Shown piece by piece: positions 18,637 to 26,972 of a DNA stretch of 64,000 nt (position 1 is its first letter; each line of letters opens with the position of its first letter). The position numbers and the translations under genes were made by a program. The stretch spans positions 1-64,000 of the forward strand of contig JAIVAN010000001.1 in assembly GCA_020171895.1 (NCBI GenBank), written 5' to 3'. The stretch is from Bacillus timonensis. GTDB taxonomy: Bacteria; Bacillota; Bacilli; Bacillales; Bacillaceae_L. The notes beneath the pieces are model-generated. The model searched no databases, had not been told where the DNA came from, and saw only the letters and a list, made by a program, of their open reading frames with translations.

Positions 18637-19545
18637 TTATGCTTGGATGTTTACTTTTGTTTTTTTGGATAACAAAAATGTTCCCTTCCTCGTGGTGAAA
18701 AAGTATACACCTAAGATGACAATAAAGCTTCCGACTAATTGAGAAGCAGTAAGTGTTTCTCCTAAAAAGAAATAAGCTAGAATACTCGTGAAAATGGGAT
18801 TAAAGTTTAAGAACATGCCTGAAGATGTGCCACCAACCTTTTGAATCCCAATGTTCCAAAATATCATCGCCAGAACTGTTGCACCTATAGAAGAATAAAG
18901 AATTGCTAACCAAAATGAAAGGTTTGGGTTACTAATTTCCATTGACTGAACTGTAAAAGGAAGCATCATGATAACGCCAAATATCCCAGCCCAAAGGGTA
19001 GATTTATAGGGTGAAACATAGACCATTGCTTTTTTAGCAGCCATTGAGTATAAACCCCAAACCGCTACTGCACTTAGCATAAATAGATCACCTTTGTTGA
19101 AATGAAAAGAGGTAATCTTCTGTATATCACCATGTGAAATGACAATTAAAACACCAAAGAAAGAAAGTAACATCGCTCCTAATTGTCGATGAGATAATTT
19201 TTCCTTAAAGAAAATATAAGCAGCTATCGCAATTGAAATGGGATTTAATGTAGACAGCAGTCCAACGTTGTCAGCTGATGTATATTCAAGTGCTAAAAAC
19301 ATGAGAAAATTGAATGCAAGTACACCTGTAATACCCATGAAAAGTAGGGGGATGAATGCTGCCTTAGGAAAACTAAGACTTTTTTCTTTGATTAGGACAA
19401 ATATAAGTAGACAGATTGTAGCAATCGTCCATCTTAACTCGGTAAGAAACATAGGTGTTGCATGGGATACGAGGATTTTTCCAGCGACGAAATTGCCTCC
19501 CCACAGAACGCTTGTACATAGCAGTAAAAGGTAATATTTTTGCAT
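18637..19545 (-). CDS. EamA/DMT-superfamily transporter
   Basis: A 302-residue inner-membrane protein with ten predicted hydrophobic helices arranged as two EamA repeats. The first opens with LLLLCTSVLWGGNFVAGK; the second begins near 150 with LFMLSAVAVWGLYSMAAK. The typical GE(T)L-SASQ and VILGVY end near 265-285 is present (FLGETLTASQLVGSFIVILG). These proteins export metabolites or amino acids; the substrate cannot be read here. A GAGGAAT site precedes the ATG. It converges on the CBS-ACT gene and is a single gene. Confidence 0.85.
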   Translation of the reverse strand: MQKYYLLLLCTSVLWGGNFVAGKILVSHATPMFLTELRWTIATICLLIFVLIKEKSLSFPKAAFIPLLFMGITGVLAFNFLMFLALEYTSADNVGLLSTLNPISIAIAAYIFFKEKLSHRQLGAMLLSFFGVLIVISHGDIQKITSFHFNKGDLFMLSAVAVWGLYSMAAKKAMVYVSPYKSTLWAGIFGVIMMLPFTVQSMEISNPNLSFWLAILYSSIGATVLAMIFWNIGIQKVGGTSSGMFLNFNPIFTSILAYFFLGETLTASQLVGSFIVILGVYFFTTRKGTFLLSKKTKVNIQA

Positions 19546-19668
19546 GGTTGATTCCTCCGAGGTGGTGTGAATTCTAATAGATTTATCATATCCGTTTTAC
19601 TCACAATTGTCATTGGTTTAATGTTTCTAAATAAAAGATTCTTTGTAGTTTCAATGAACATTAAAAAA

Positions 19669-19694
19669 AGTGTTAATAAGAAAGCATTAACACT
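19669..19694 (-). terminator. Terminator after the deacetylase-like gene
   Basis: AGTGTTAA / TTAACACT stem. On the minus strand it ends in a run of T (A-run at 19663-19668 on the plus strand). Confidence 0.75.
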
Positions 19695-19704
19695 AATACA
19701 CGTC

Positions 19705-20472
19705 TTATTCCAGTATTTGTTTTTCTAAGATTAAATCGGAAAGCTTAACTGGTTTAGCCTTTAATTTCAATAGAGGAATATATTGTTTTAATACTGCTGC
19801 AGTCATTTCCCCTGGAGGACCTACATGCCCAATTGCGATAACCGTTGGATCTTCTTCAACAAGGTTTAAAAGTGTGTTTGCTTGTTTAATAATATGCTGC
19901 GTTGAATAGACTTCATCAAAGAACAATTCGTTTTCGAGATAAGGTACACCTATTTCTGTCGCAAGCTCCTTCACGACACTCTTACTTGTTGTTTTGCTAT
20001 CTAAATAAAACATACCACGCTCTCTGCAAACTTCTAAAATAACCTTCATAATTCGTTTGTCTGAAGTTATTTTGGAACCCATATGATTATTTACACCTAC
20101 TGCATGTGGAACGTTTTCAATCGCTTCATTGACTCGTTTTCTTACTTCTTGATCGGATAAGTCTGATGTAATCGCCCCAGGTCCAAGCCAGCTTCTTTTG
20201 CCTTTGATTGGTTCCATTGGTAAATGAATAATCACATCATGGCCTTTTTCATACGCTAATTGTGCGTCGGATTGTGTGGTTGGTAAAAATGGCATAACGG
20301 CAACAGTGAGTGGTATTGGTAAATCTAGTATTTGTTTTGTTCCTTTCATTTTGTTTCCAAAGTCATCGATGACGATCGCTACACGATTTTCAGGTGGGAC
20401 TGCTGTGTTAGCGTAGACAGGTGTATGTAAGAATAAAACCATTGTGAACATAAGAAATAGCCATTTTTTCAT
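19705..20472 (-). CDS. Secreted divergent polysaccharide deacetylase (YibQ/DUF610 family)
   Basis: A 255-residue protein with a signal peptide (KKWLFLMFTMVLFLHTPVYA, cut near residue 22). The domain begins VAIVIDDFGN, and continues with HLPMEP, the GVNNHMGSKITSD stretch and the YLDSKTTS stretch, all typical of divergent polysaccharide deacetylases (Pfam family 04748). It presumably acts outside the membrane on a cell-wall or capsule sugar, but no substrate is known. The ATG at 20472 has a perfect AGGAGGA site 5 bases away; the frame is open further upstream without one. Single gene. Confidence 0.87.
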   Translation of the reverse strand: MKKWLFLMFTMVLFLHTPVYANTAVPPENRVAIVIDDFGNKMKGTKQILDLPIPLTVAVMPFLPTTQSDAQLAYEKGHDVIIHLPMEPIKGKRSWLGPGAITSDLSDQEVRKRVNEAIENVPHAVGVNNHMGSKITSDKRIMKVILEVCRERGMFYLDSKTTSKSVVKELATEIGVPYLENELFFDEVYSTQHIIKQANTLLNLVEEDPTVIAIGHVGPPGEMTAAVLKQYIPLLKLKAKPVKLSDLILEKQILE

Positions 20473-20720
20473 TTTATTCCTCCTAGAGCAAGTTAGCCTT
20501 ATTTTTTCTAAATATGAAAAAATTACGCATATATTTAGGAGAAAAAAGTGAAATTTGTCGAAAAACACATTTAGAAAATAATGGTAAATGCAGAATTGTG
20601 TAGGCTTTGAAAATTTTTTTATGCAAATTTTGTCTATTATTGCGATATCGTTTACAAATTTAGTAGAATTTGTAATAATTCTAAGAGTAATAGTCTTGAG
20701 AGAAAAAGGGGTTGCAAGCT

Positions 20721-21011
20721 TTGTGTAGTACTAAAACAAACTGTTTAGACTTACTTTTACAACAAATTGATGAAAAAAGAGAAGAAATGATTCAAATAGG
20801 AATGAAGACAGGATATACGAGTGATAAAACGGTATCATGTAGTCAAGAGTTAGACCAATTATTAAACCAATATCAAAGAGAACTATATAAAAGAGAAGTT
20901 GGTAGGAAGAAGGTTTCATATTTCAAGCAAGTTATTCTCTACTTTTTTGGAGCCAAATATAATTTGAAGCCAGCTCAACCAACCGATTACCATCGATTTA
21001 TTAACTATTGA
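20721..21011 (+). CDS. Spo0E-like aspartyl-phosphate phosphatase
   Basis: A 96-residue protein, small and helical. It carries the family signature SQELDQLLNQYQ near 42-53, preceded by IDEKREEMIQIGMKTG. Spo0E-type proteins dephosphorylate Spo0A~P and delay sporulation, which fits a genome with a KinE-like kinase. It is longer than YnzD or YisI, with a basic hydrophobic tail (KVSYFKQVILYFFGAKY) that may touch the membrane. Start is uncertain: TTG at 20721 is favoured since AAAGGGG lies 9 bases before it; TTG at 20712 directly abuts that site. Confidence 0.82.
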   Translation: MCSTKTNCLDLLLQQIDEKREEMIQIGMKTGYTSDKTVSCSQELDQLLNQYQRELYKREVGRKKVSYFKQVILYFFGAKYNLKPAQPTDYHRFINY

Positions 21012-21013
21012 CT

Positions 21014-21053
21014 CCCCCTACACTGAGTGTGAAAAGTAGGGGGATTATTTTTA
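21014..21053. terminator. Bidirectional terminator
   Basis: CCCCCTAC / GTAGGGGG stem with T-rich sequence behind it, between the convergent Spo0E-like and ZIP genes. Confidence 0.8.
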
Positions 21054-21057
21054 TTCA

Positions 21058-21789
21058 TTAAAATTGCTGAATGAGGAAGATCATAAACAGTAAGCCAGCT
21101 ATAAATGAGTAGGTAGAAGCTAATTCATTTCCATCACCATGACTCTCAGGAATTAATTCCTTGTATATAATGAACAGCATCGCTCCTGCAGCAAAGGATA
21201 GCCCGTATGGGACAAGTGTTGTGACATAGGATGTTAAAAAATATCCGAGTAAAGCAGTAATAATTTCTACCGCACCAGTTAAAGTGGCAATGATAAACGC
21301 TTTAAAACGAGAAATCTTTTGGTTGAATAAGAACAACGCTACTAAAAAGCCCTCCGGTGCATTTTGAAAACCGATTGCAATGGCAATTAAATTTCCTGTT
21401 TCAGCTGCGTCAGATGCATAGCTGACTCCTACAGATAAGCCTTCCGGCAAATTATGTAGGGTAATGGCAGCGACTATTAACATCGCCTTCTCATCAAATT
21501 GCAAACCTGATCGAGAGTGCTCTAGGTCAATATGTGGAATGACTTTTTCCATAATTGTTAAAATGAATACACCAAAAATGAGTCCTATTGCAAATTGATA
21601 CATTCCCCCGCTTAATAAAGCTTCTGGAATTAAGCTAAACATGGAAGCTGCCATCATAATTCCAGCAGTAAAAGCTAATAAAACATCCCTCATTCTATGA
21701 GTAATCGCTTTTTGCAGGAATAGAATGGGAATAGCCCCTATTCCTGTTGATAGAGCAGATAAGATACTTCCTATCATTACATCCGTCAT
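21058..21789 (-). CDS. ZIP-family metal transporter
   Basis: A 243-residue membrane protein with about eight helices. The metal-binding helices are HNLPEGLSVGVSYAS near 110-124 and FQNAPEGFLVALFLF near 140-154, as in ZIP transporters of the GufA/ZupT type. N rather than H in the second motif (QNAPEG) is a known variant. It probably imports zinc or other divalent metals. The ATG at 21789 is chosen for the TTGGAGGA site. Single gene, convergent with the Spo0E-like gene. Confidence 0.88.
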   Translation of the reverse strand: MTDVMIGSILSALSTGIGAIPILFLQKAITHRMRDVLLAFTAGIMMAASMFSLIPEALLSGGMYQFAIGLIFGVFILTIMEKVIPHIDLEHSRSGLQFDEKAMLIVAAITLHNLPEGLSVGVSYASDAAETGNLIAIAIGFQNAPEGFLVALFLFNQKISRFKAFIIATLTGAVEIITALLGYFLTSYVTTLVPYGLSFAAGAMLFIIYKELIPESHGDGNELASTYSFIAGLLFMIFLIQQF

Positions 21790-22063
21790 ATTGTCCTCCA
21801 ATTCGTTCACATGATTCCATCTATTAATGAAAAGATAACATAATTAAAGTGTACATGCATATATATTACTAGTTGTTTTTATAAAATAAGTCAGTGAAAT
21901 CAACAATGGTAAGTCAGCAACAGGGATACGTATGTATACCTGTTTTTTATTAAGGTAAGTAATTGTGCTATCTCTTAAATATTTCACATATAAAAGTAGT
22001 AAAACAATATGTAATTGTGAAAGAGTGAACAATTACTTTCTAGTAGACGTAAAGGGAGTGTGG

Positions 22064-22882
22064 ATGATGCATATTGTTGTATGTGTAAAACAAGTACCAG
22101 ATACGAAAATCATTAAAATTAATCCAAAAACGAATACGTTAGATCGAAGAAGTGCACCAGCGATTTTAAATCCATATGATTCACATGCTGTTCAAGAAGC
22201 AGCTAATATGAAGAAGCGTTACGGAGGGAAAATTTCCGTTTTGTCGATGGGGCCACCACAAGCCGTTGCAGTTATTAAAAAGAGTGTAGAGATAGGAGCA
22301 GATCAAGGCTTTTTAATTTCTGACCGAGCATTTGCTGGTGCTGATACACTCGCAACTAGTTATGCACTGTCAAAAGCACTACAAAAAATTGCAGAAGAAG
22401 AACCGATTGATATGATTATTTGTGGTAAGCATGCAATAGATGGAGATACAGGACAGGTTGGACCTGGTATAGCAAGGAGAATTGATATCCCACCAATAAC
22501 GAATGTGATTGAGGTAGTAGAGGTCAATGAAGCGGAAAAGTATGTACGAATAAAAAGGAAAATAACTGATGGATATGAACTGATACAGGCAAGTCTTCCT
22601 TGTTTGCTAACAGTAGAAAAAGAAGTTAATGCCGTTGAATATTCACCAATGCCGAATATGATTCGAGCGGCTAGATATGAACCTACCGTTTGGAGTGTAG
22701 ATGATTTAGGTGAAGTTGACAGAAAGCAGCTTGGTTTAAAGGGCTCGCCAACCATTGTAGGAAAAATGTTTACCCCTCCGAAGGAAGAAGGAGGGAAACG
22801 TATCGAAGGATCTGCGGATGAGCAAGTCACTAAGTTGATGGAAGTTTTAATGGAGAAGAAGGAGCTATTTAAAACGAAATAA
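22064..22882 (+). CDS. fixA: Electron transfer flavoprotein beta subunit (FixA-type)
   Basis: A 272-residue EtfB-family protein starting MMHIVVCVKQVPDT, with the GADTLATSYAL and CGKHAIDGDTGQVGPGIA flavin/AMP-binding stretches. With the next three genes it matches the order of EtfABCX (FixABCX) complexes. In such complexes EtfAB takes electrons from NADH and splits them between a low-potential ferredoxin or flavodoxin and quinone. Whether this one bifurcates is inferred from gene content. Start chosen at 22064 behind AAAGGGAGTG; the open frame upstream lacks a site. B. subtilis has only the plain etfAB of fatty-acid oxidation. Confidence 0.88.
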   Translation: MMHIVVCVKQVPDTKIIKINPKTNTLDRRSAPAILNPYDSHAVQEAANMKKRYGGKISVLSMGPPQAVAVIKKSVEIGADQGFLISDRAFAGADTLATSYALSKALQKIAEEEPIDMIICGKHAIDGDTGQVGPGIARRIDIPPITNVIEVVEVNEAEKYVRIKRKITDGYELIQASLPCLLTVEKEVNAVEYSPMPNMIRAARYEPTVWSVDDLGEVDRKQLGLKGSPTIVGKMFTPPKEEGGKRIEGSADEQVTKLMEVLMEKKELFKTK

Positions 22883-22909
22883 AAAATGGAAAGGTAGGGG
22901 AGAACTGTA

Positions 22910-23941
22910 ATGGAGATGGATCAGTACCGTGGTGTGTGGGTGTATATTGAACAAGAAGAAGGAAAAGTTGTGGACGTTTCTCTTGAATTACTAGGAGCTG
23001 GTAGGAAGCTTGCAGATAAATTAGATGTCCCACTTTCCGGTGTATTGTTAGGAGACAATGTTAAAGAGTTAAGTAAAGTAGTATTCGAGCATGGTGCAGA
23101 CCAAGTATACGTGATTGATGATCCGATTTTAATGCAATATCGGACTGAAACGTATATGACAGGGGTAAATATGCTTTGTAAAAAATACCACCCTGAAATA
23201 TTCTTGTATGGCGCTACACCAAATGGTAAGGATTTAGCAAGTGCAGTGGCGACGGATATTAGTACAGGGCTGACGGCAGATACGACCATATTAGATGTCG
23301 ATGTCGATAAAAGATTACTAGAAGCAAGTAGACCTGCTTTTGGTGGAAACATTATGGCAACAATTTTATGTAAAAAACACCGACCACAAATGGCTACAGT
23401 TCGTCCCAAGGTCATGAAAGCACTCCCAAGGGAAGAGGGAAGAACTGGAGAAGTTATTGAAGAAACGATAGATTTAAAGGAAGAAAACGTTCGAACGAAA
23501 GTATTAGAGATTGTGAAGAACGTAAATAAGAAAGTTAACCTTCAGGATGCACATGTTGTTGTGGCTGGTGGAAAGGGTTTAGGAGATGAAAAAGGTTTTA
23601 AGCTTATACATGAACTTGCTGAAGTAGTTGGTGGAACGGTTGGGGCAAGTAGAGATGTAGTAGAAGCGGGTTGGATCGGTCATGAATATCAAGTAGGGCA
23701 AACAGGTGAGACGGTGACCCCTAAGCTTTATTTTGCAATTGGGATTTCAGGTGCCATTCAGCATGTTGTTGGAATGAAGAACTCTGAGTTTATTATTGCA
23801 ATTAATAAAGATCCAGATGCACCTATCTTTGATGTTGCAACCTATGGAATTGTTGGAGACGCACATGTCATTGTTCCAAAATTGATTGAACAATTTAGGA
23901 GCTTAGAAAATGAAAAAGGTGGTGAGATGAGTTATGTCTGA
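22910..23941 (+). CDS. fixB: Electron transfer flavoprotein alpha subunit (FixB-type)
   Basis: A 343-residue EtfA-family protein. The N-terminal part covers about 1-200. The C-terminal FAD-binding domain carries VVAGGKGLG near 217, GASRDVVEAGW near 242, the VGQTGETVTPKLYFAIGISGAIQH stretch near 256-279 and the final NKDPDAPIF. The long N-terminus is typical of the FixB branch. It starts 27 bases after the EtfB gene (AGGGGAG site) and overlaps the fixC start by 8 bases. Confidence 0.9.
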   Translation: MEMDQYRGVWVYIEQEEGKVVDVSLELLGAGRKLADKLDVPLSGVLLGDNVKELSKVVFEHGADQVYVIDDPILMQYRTETYMTGVNMLCKKYHPEIFLYGATPNGKDLASAVATDISTGLTADTTILDVDVDKRLLEASRPAFGGNIMATILCKKHRPQMATVRPKVMKALPREEGRTGEVIEETIDLKEENVRTKVLEIVKNVNKKVNLQDAHVVVAGGKGLGDEKGFKLIHELAEVVGGTVGASRDVVEAGWIGHEYQVGQTGETVTPKLYFAIGISGAIQHVVGMKNSEFIIAINKDPDAPIFDVATYGIVGDAHVIVPKLIEQFRSLENEKGGEMSYV

Positions 23942-25229
23942 AAAATTTGATGTAATCGTGGTAGGTGCTGGACCAGCTGGAACGTCATGCGCATATACAT
24001 GTGCAAAAAATGGATTAAATGTGCTCCTAATTGAACGAGGTGAATATCCTGGTAGTAAGAACGTGATGGGGGGTGTTCTATACCGAAAACAAATGGAAGA
24101 AATTATTCCTGAATTTTGGAAGGAAGCACCGCTAGAAAGGCCTGTCATCGAGCAACGCTTTTGGATGATGGATAAAGAATCAATGGTTACGTTTGGCTAC
24201 AAAGGATTAGAGTGGGGAAAAGAACCATACAATAACTTTACTGTACTTCGTGCCAAGTTTGATCAATGGTTTGCCAATAAGGCTGTTGAAGCAGGTGCTC
24301 TACTAATCAATGAAACAGTAGTGAGAGAGTGTATTGTTGAAGGTGGGCGGGTTGTTGGTGTAAGAACAGACCGTCCTGATGGTGATGTGTATGCAAATGT
24401 CGTCGTGTTGGCAGATGGCGTTAACTCATTATTGTCCAAACAATTAGGGTTCCATCAAGAATTTAAACCACATGAGGTTGCTCTTACTGTAATGGAAGTT
24501 ATTAATTTACCAAAAGACAAAATCAATGAACGTTTTAATCTTGAGGATAACCAAGGCTGCACAATTGAAATCTTTGGTGACTCTACAAAAGGAAATTTAG
24601 GAACCGCTTTTCTCTATACAAATAAAGACAGTTTAAACCTTGGAGTAGGTACAACACTTTCAAGTATGATCAACGCCAGAATGAAACCGTATGACTTACT
24701 AGATTACTTGAAGAATCATCCGATGGTCAAGCCACTTGTAGATGGAGGAGAGCCTGTTGAATACTTAGCCCACTTAATTCCAGAAGGTGGCTACAATTCG
24801 ATTCCGAAGTTAGTTGGCAATGGCGTCATTGTTGTAGGTGATGCTGCGCAGCTTGTGAATGCTATTCATCGTGAAGGTTCAAATATGGCGATGGCTTCTG
24901 GGAAAATGGCTGCAGAAACGATTATGTATGCAAAAGACCGCGGAAAATATGATGAAGCTACGTTAGAGCATTATCGTAAAAATATTTATAATAGTTTCAT
25001 AGGAAAAGATTTAAAGAAATATAAAGATGCTGCTCACACCTTTGAAGAGCATCCGCAATATTTTAATGATTATTTACCGATGATGAATAAAGCAGCTAGT
25101 AAATTTTTCACAGTAGATGGAACGCCGAAGAAGGATAAGCAAAAAGAAATTATTCGTTCGTTCACGAAGGACAAAGGAACATTTAAAGTAATCCAAGACA
25201 TGTATCGAGCATGGAAGGTGATGAAATAA
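23934..25229 (+). CDS. fixC: FAD-dependent electron transfer flavoprotein-quinone oxidoreductase (FixC)
   Basis: A 431-residue flavoprotein of the ETF-QO/FixC family. The dinucleotide-binding motif GAGPAGTSCAYTCAKNG is near 11-27. The ERGEYPGSKNVMGGVLY stretch and GDAAQLVNAIHREGSNMAMASG near 303-322 are hallmarks of FixC. It should pass electrons from the flavoprotein to membrane quinone. It shares 8 bases with fixB and its stop overlaps the fixX ATG (TAATG), so the four genes are tightly coupled. Length fits FixC (about 430) rather than the longer mitochondrial-type enzyme. Confidence 0.93.
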   Translation: MSEKFDVIVVGAGPAGTSCAYTCAKNGLNVLLIERGEYPGSKNVMGGVLYRKQMEEIIPEFWKEAPLERPVIEQRFWMMDKESMVTFGYKGLEWGKEPYNNFTVLRAKFDQWFANKAVEAGALLINETVVRECIVEGGRVVGVRTDRPDGDVYANVVVLADGVNSLLSKQLGFHQEFKPHEVALTVMEVINLPKDKINERFNLEDNQGCTIEIFGDSTKGNLGTAFLYTNKDSLNLGVGTTLSSMINARMKPYDLLDYLKNHPMVKPLVDGGEPVEYLAHLIPEGGYNSIPKLVGNGVIVVGDAAQLVNAIHREGSNMAMASGKMAAETIMYAKDRGKYDEATLEHYRKNIYNSFIGKDLKKYKDAAHTFEEHPQYFNDYLPMMNKAASKFFTVDGTPKKDKQKEIIRSFTKDKGTFKVIQDMYRAWKVMK

Positions 25230-25510
25230 TGTCAAAAAACATTGAAGATAAACAGTATCTTGTTCGTTTTAAGGCAGATACACAATCACATTTAACTGTC
25301 TTAGATCATGATGTATGTATGACACAATGTCCTGATAAGCTTTGTACCGTATTTTGTCCAGCAGAGGTATATAAATGGGAAGACATTCGTATGCATGTTG
25401 GCTATGAGGGCTGTCATGAATGTGGAAGCTGTCGTATAGGCTGTCCATACCAAAATATTAAATGGGAATACCCTAAAGGTGGCCACGGAGTCGTATTCCG
25501 TCTAGCCTAA
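25229..25510 (+). CDS. fixX: Ferredoxin-like protein FixX
   Basis: A 93-residue iron-sulfur protein. Cysteines occur in VCMTQCPDKLCTVFCPAEVY and in GCHECGSCRIGCPYQNI, matching FixX with one conserved 4Fe-4S cluster and a degenerate second set. It is the electron-carrying partner of FixC. The ATG overlaps the fixC stop. GGTGATGAAATA contains the weak ribosome site. Last gene of the operon, followed by a terminator. Confidence 0.93.
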   Translation: MSKNIEDKQYLVRFKADTQSHLTVLDHDVCMTQCPDKLCTVFCPAEVYKWEDIRMHVGYEGCHECGSCRIGCPYQNIKWEYPKGGHGVVFRLA

Positions 25511-25535
25511 GTCAACGTATGTGAATATTAATCTG

Positions 25536-25568
25536 AGAACATAGGAGAATTCTATGTTCTTTTTTTAT
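25536..25568 (+). terminator. Terminator after fixX
   Basis: AGAACATAG / CTATGTTCT stem followed by a run of eight or more T. Confidence 0.88.
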
Positions 25569-25630
25569 TAGATTAAACATGTTAATCAATTCTTTAACAT
25601 TTTCAAAGAGAATTTTATATAAAAATTAAT

Positions 25631-25853
25631 TTTCACCATGACAAATGAAAATGTTTTTTGGTTATTAGAATGTTGTATCCAAGTATTCATGGGTGTTAAT
25701 CGGAGTGGAAGGAACCGAGACTCCTGTGGGAGATGCGCCGGACTTGAGACCCCACAGGCGTAGCCGAGGAGGCTCAAGTGGCGCCCCACGGAAAGCGAGG
25801 TTCCTGTAACGTAGATTAACACCCCATATACAGAGTTGTATTTTCAGGGTAGC
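25631..25853 (+). repeat. Structured interspersed repeat, copy 9
   Basis: Full plus-strand copy from TTCACCATGACAAATGAAAATG to TTTTCAGGGTAGC, with all four arm pairs intact. It lies between the convergent fixX and orphan genes. Confidence 0.88.
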
Positions 25854-26003
25854 TTGTACAAATTTATTTTATTAAAAAATCTGCATTGTACGATTGCTAA
25901 TCTTAAATTGTTTGGAATGATTTCTTACTTATGTAGAGTGTATACTATTTCACAAACTTGAGTAAAAAGAAGGAAAGCTTTGTTGGTAGGGGATAAATGT
26001 GGG

Positions 26004-26336
26004 TTAAACGATATTTGAAGAGTGTTGTACAGAGGAAAACTGATCTAATCTACATTGATTCTCTATCTCTTTTGCTACATCAAATGCTTTATGAATGCAT
26101 GGAATTGGACAAGAAACATAATGCGGTACTCCATACTCAAAAGCTCCAGTCCTATCTGTTCTAAATACAAGAATTTTCCAGTGGCACACTTCTAACCGAT
26201 TACTACTCTCAAATCCTTCAAGTGCAATTAACCAGTGGCTTGAGGATTTATCTGATGTTAACGTTACCGAATCCTTCTTACCAATTGGAACAAGCGGCTT
26301 AGCGTAAAACTCGCTATAATTTGGAAAAGTACTCAA
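26004..26336 (-). CDS. Orphan hypothetical protein
   Basis: About 110 residues, soluble, with no signal peptide or membrane segment. It starts STFPNYSEFYAKPLVPIGKK and has a WLIALEGFESSNRLEVCHWKI stretch that looks beta-rich, then a C-terminal helix (IHKAFDVAKEIENQC). Three cysteines in HYVSCPIPCIHK and CRLDQ might bind metal. I do not recognise the family. Start is uncertain: TTG at 26336 has AAAGGAGTG 6 bases before it, while the frame opens with ATG at 26354. It lies alone between repeat copies 9 and 10. Confidence 0.55.
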   Translation of the reverse strand: MSTFPNYSEFYAKPLVPIGKKDSVTLTSDKSSSHWLIALEGFESSNRLEVCHWKILVFRTDRTGAFEYGVPHYVSCPIPCIHKAFDVAKEIENQCRLDQFSSVQHSSNIV

Positions 26337-26354
26337 AGCGAACACTCCTTTCAC

Positions 26355-26496
26355 TTATATATGTTCATATTCATTTATCTATATATCTAGTATATGTGGA
26401 ATTGATGGAAGTGATGTTTAAATTTTTATATTTTTCAGATAATTAATCATCTCATTCTGTTGAATCAAAGAGAGCTCTTTAGAAAAAAGTATTGGT
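26355..26496. other. AT-rich intergenic stretch
   Basis: Upstream region of the orphan gene. A run of alternating TATAT-type sequence (26353-26395) is present; no clear gene or hairpin is visible. Confidence 0.5.
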
Positions 26497-26570
26497 ATGT
26501 AGATTAACTATCAGTATTCAATTTATTGAATTGTATTTTCAGACTAGACTTTTATGCAACTAAGAAAATA
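26497..26570 (+). repeat. Degenerate repeat remnant
   Basis: GTAGATTAAC, TTGAATTGTATTTTCAG and ACTAGACTTTTATGCAAC follow the order of the right half of the repeat family and its linker, but without the core. It is joined to copy 10, so this locus was probably once a dimer. Confidence 0.55.
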
Positions 26571-26571
26571 A

Positions 26572-26795
26572 ACCATGGTGAAAGAAAATGAGATTGCTAT
26601 TAGAATGTTGGATCAAAGTTTTCACTAGTGTTAATCGGAGTGGAAGGAACCGAGACTCCTGTGGGAGATGCGCCGGGCCCCGGACCCCACAGGCGTAAAA
26701 CGCCGAGGAGGCTCAAGTGGCGCCCCACGGAAAGCGAGATTCCTGCAACGCAGATTAACACCCCTTGTATAGTGTTATAGAGCATTATTTTCATA
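26572..26795 (+). repeat. Structured interspersed repeat, copy 10
   Basis: Plus-strand copy starting ACCATGGTGAAAGAAAATG. One inner arm reads CCCCGG opposite CTCAAG, so that stem is lost, while CCTGTGGG/CCCACAGG and the outer arms are kept. The right end (ATTATTTTCATAAC) is diverged. It ends about 180 bases before the aldo/keto reductase gene. Confidence 0.8.
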
Positions 26796-26972
26796 ACATC
26801 CATTATAAAATTCAACACACAGAAAACTCAATTTTCGACAAATTATTTCCTGGGTCATAAAACATTGTCGATGATGTAGAACGAAAGTTACCTTTACTCA
26901 TTTTAAATTTTCTGATAAATTTAAATAAAGACATGAACATGGTTTTGTAAACTCGAAATGGAGGCTATATAG

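Noticed and set aside
22064-25510. The etf genes as the fatty-acid oxidation ETF
   Set aside because: Neighbouring fixC and fixX and the coupled overlaps point to the FixABCX type. No acyl-CoA dehydrogenase gene is adjacent.
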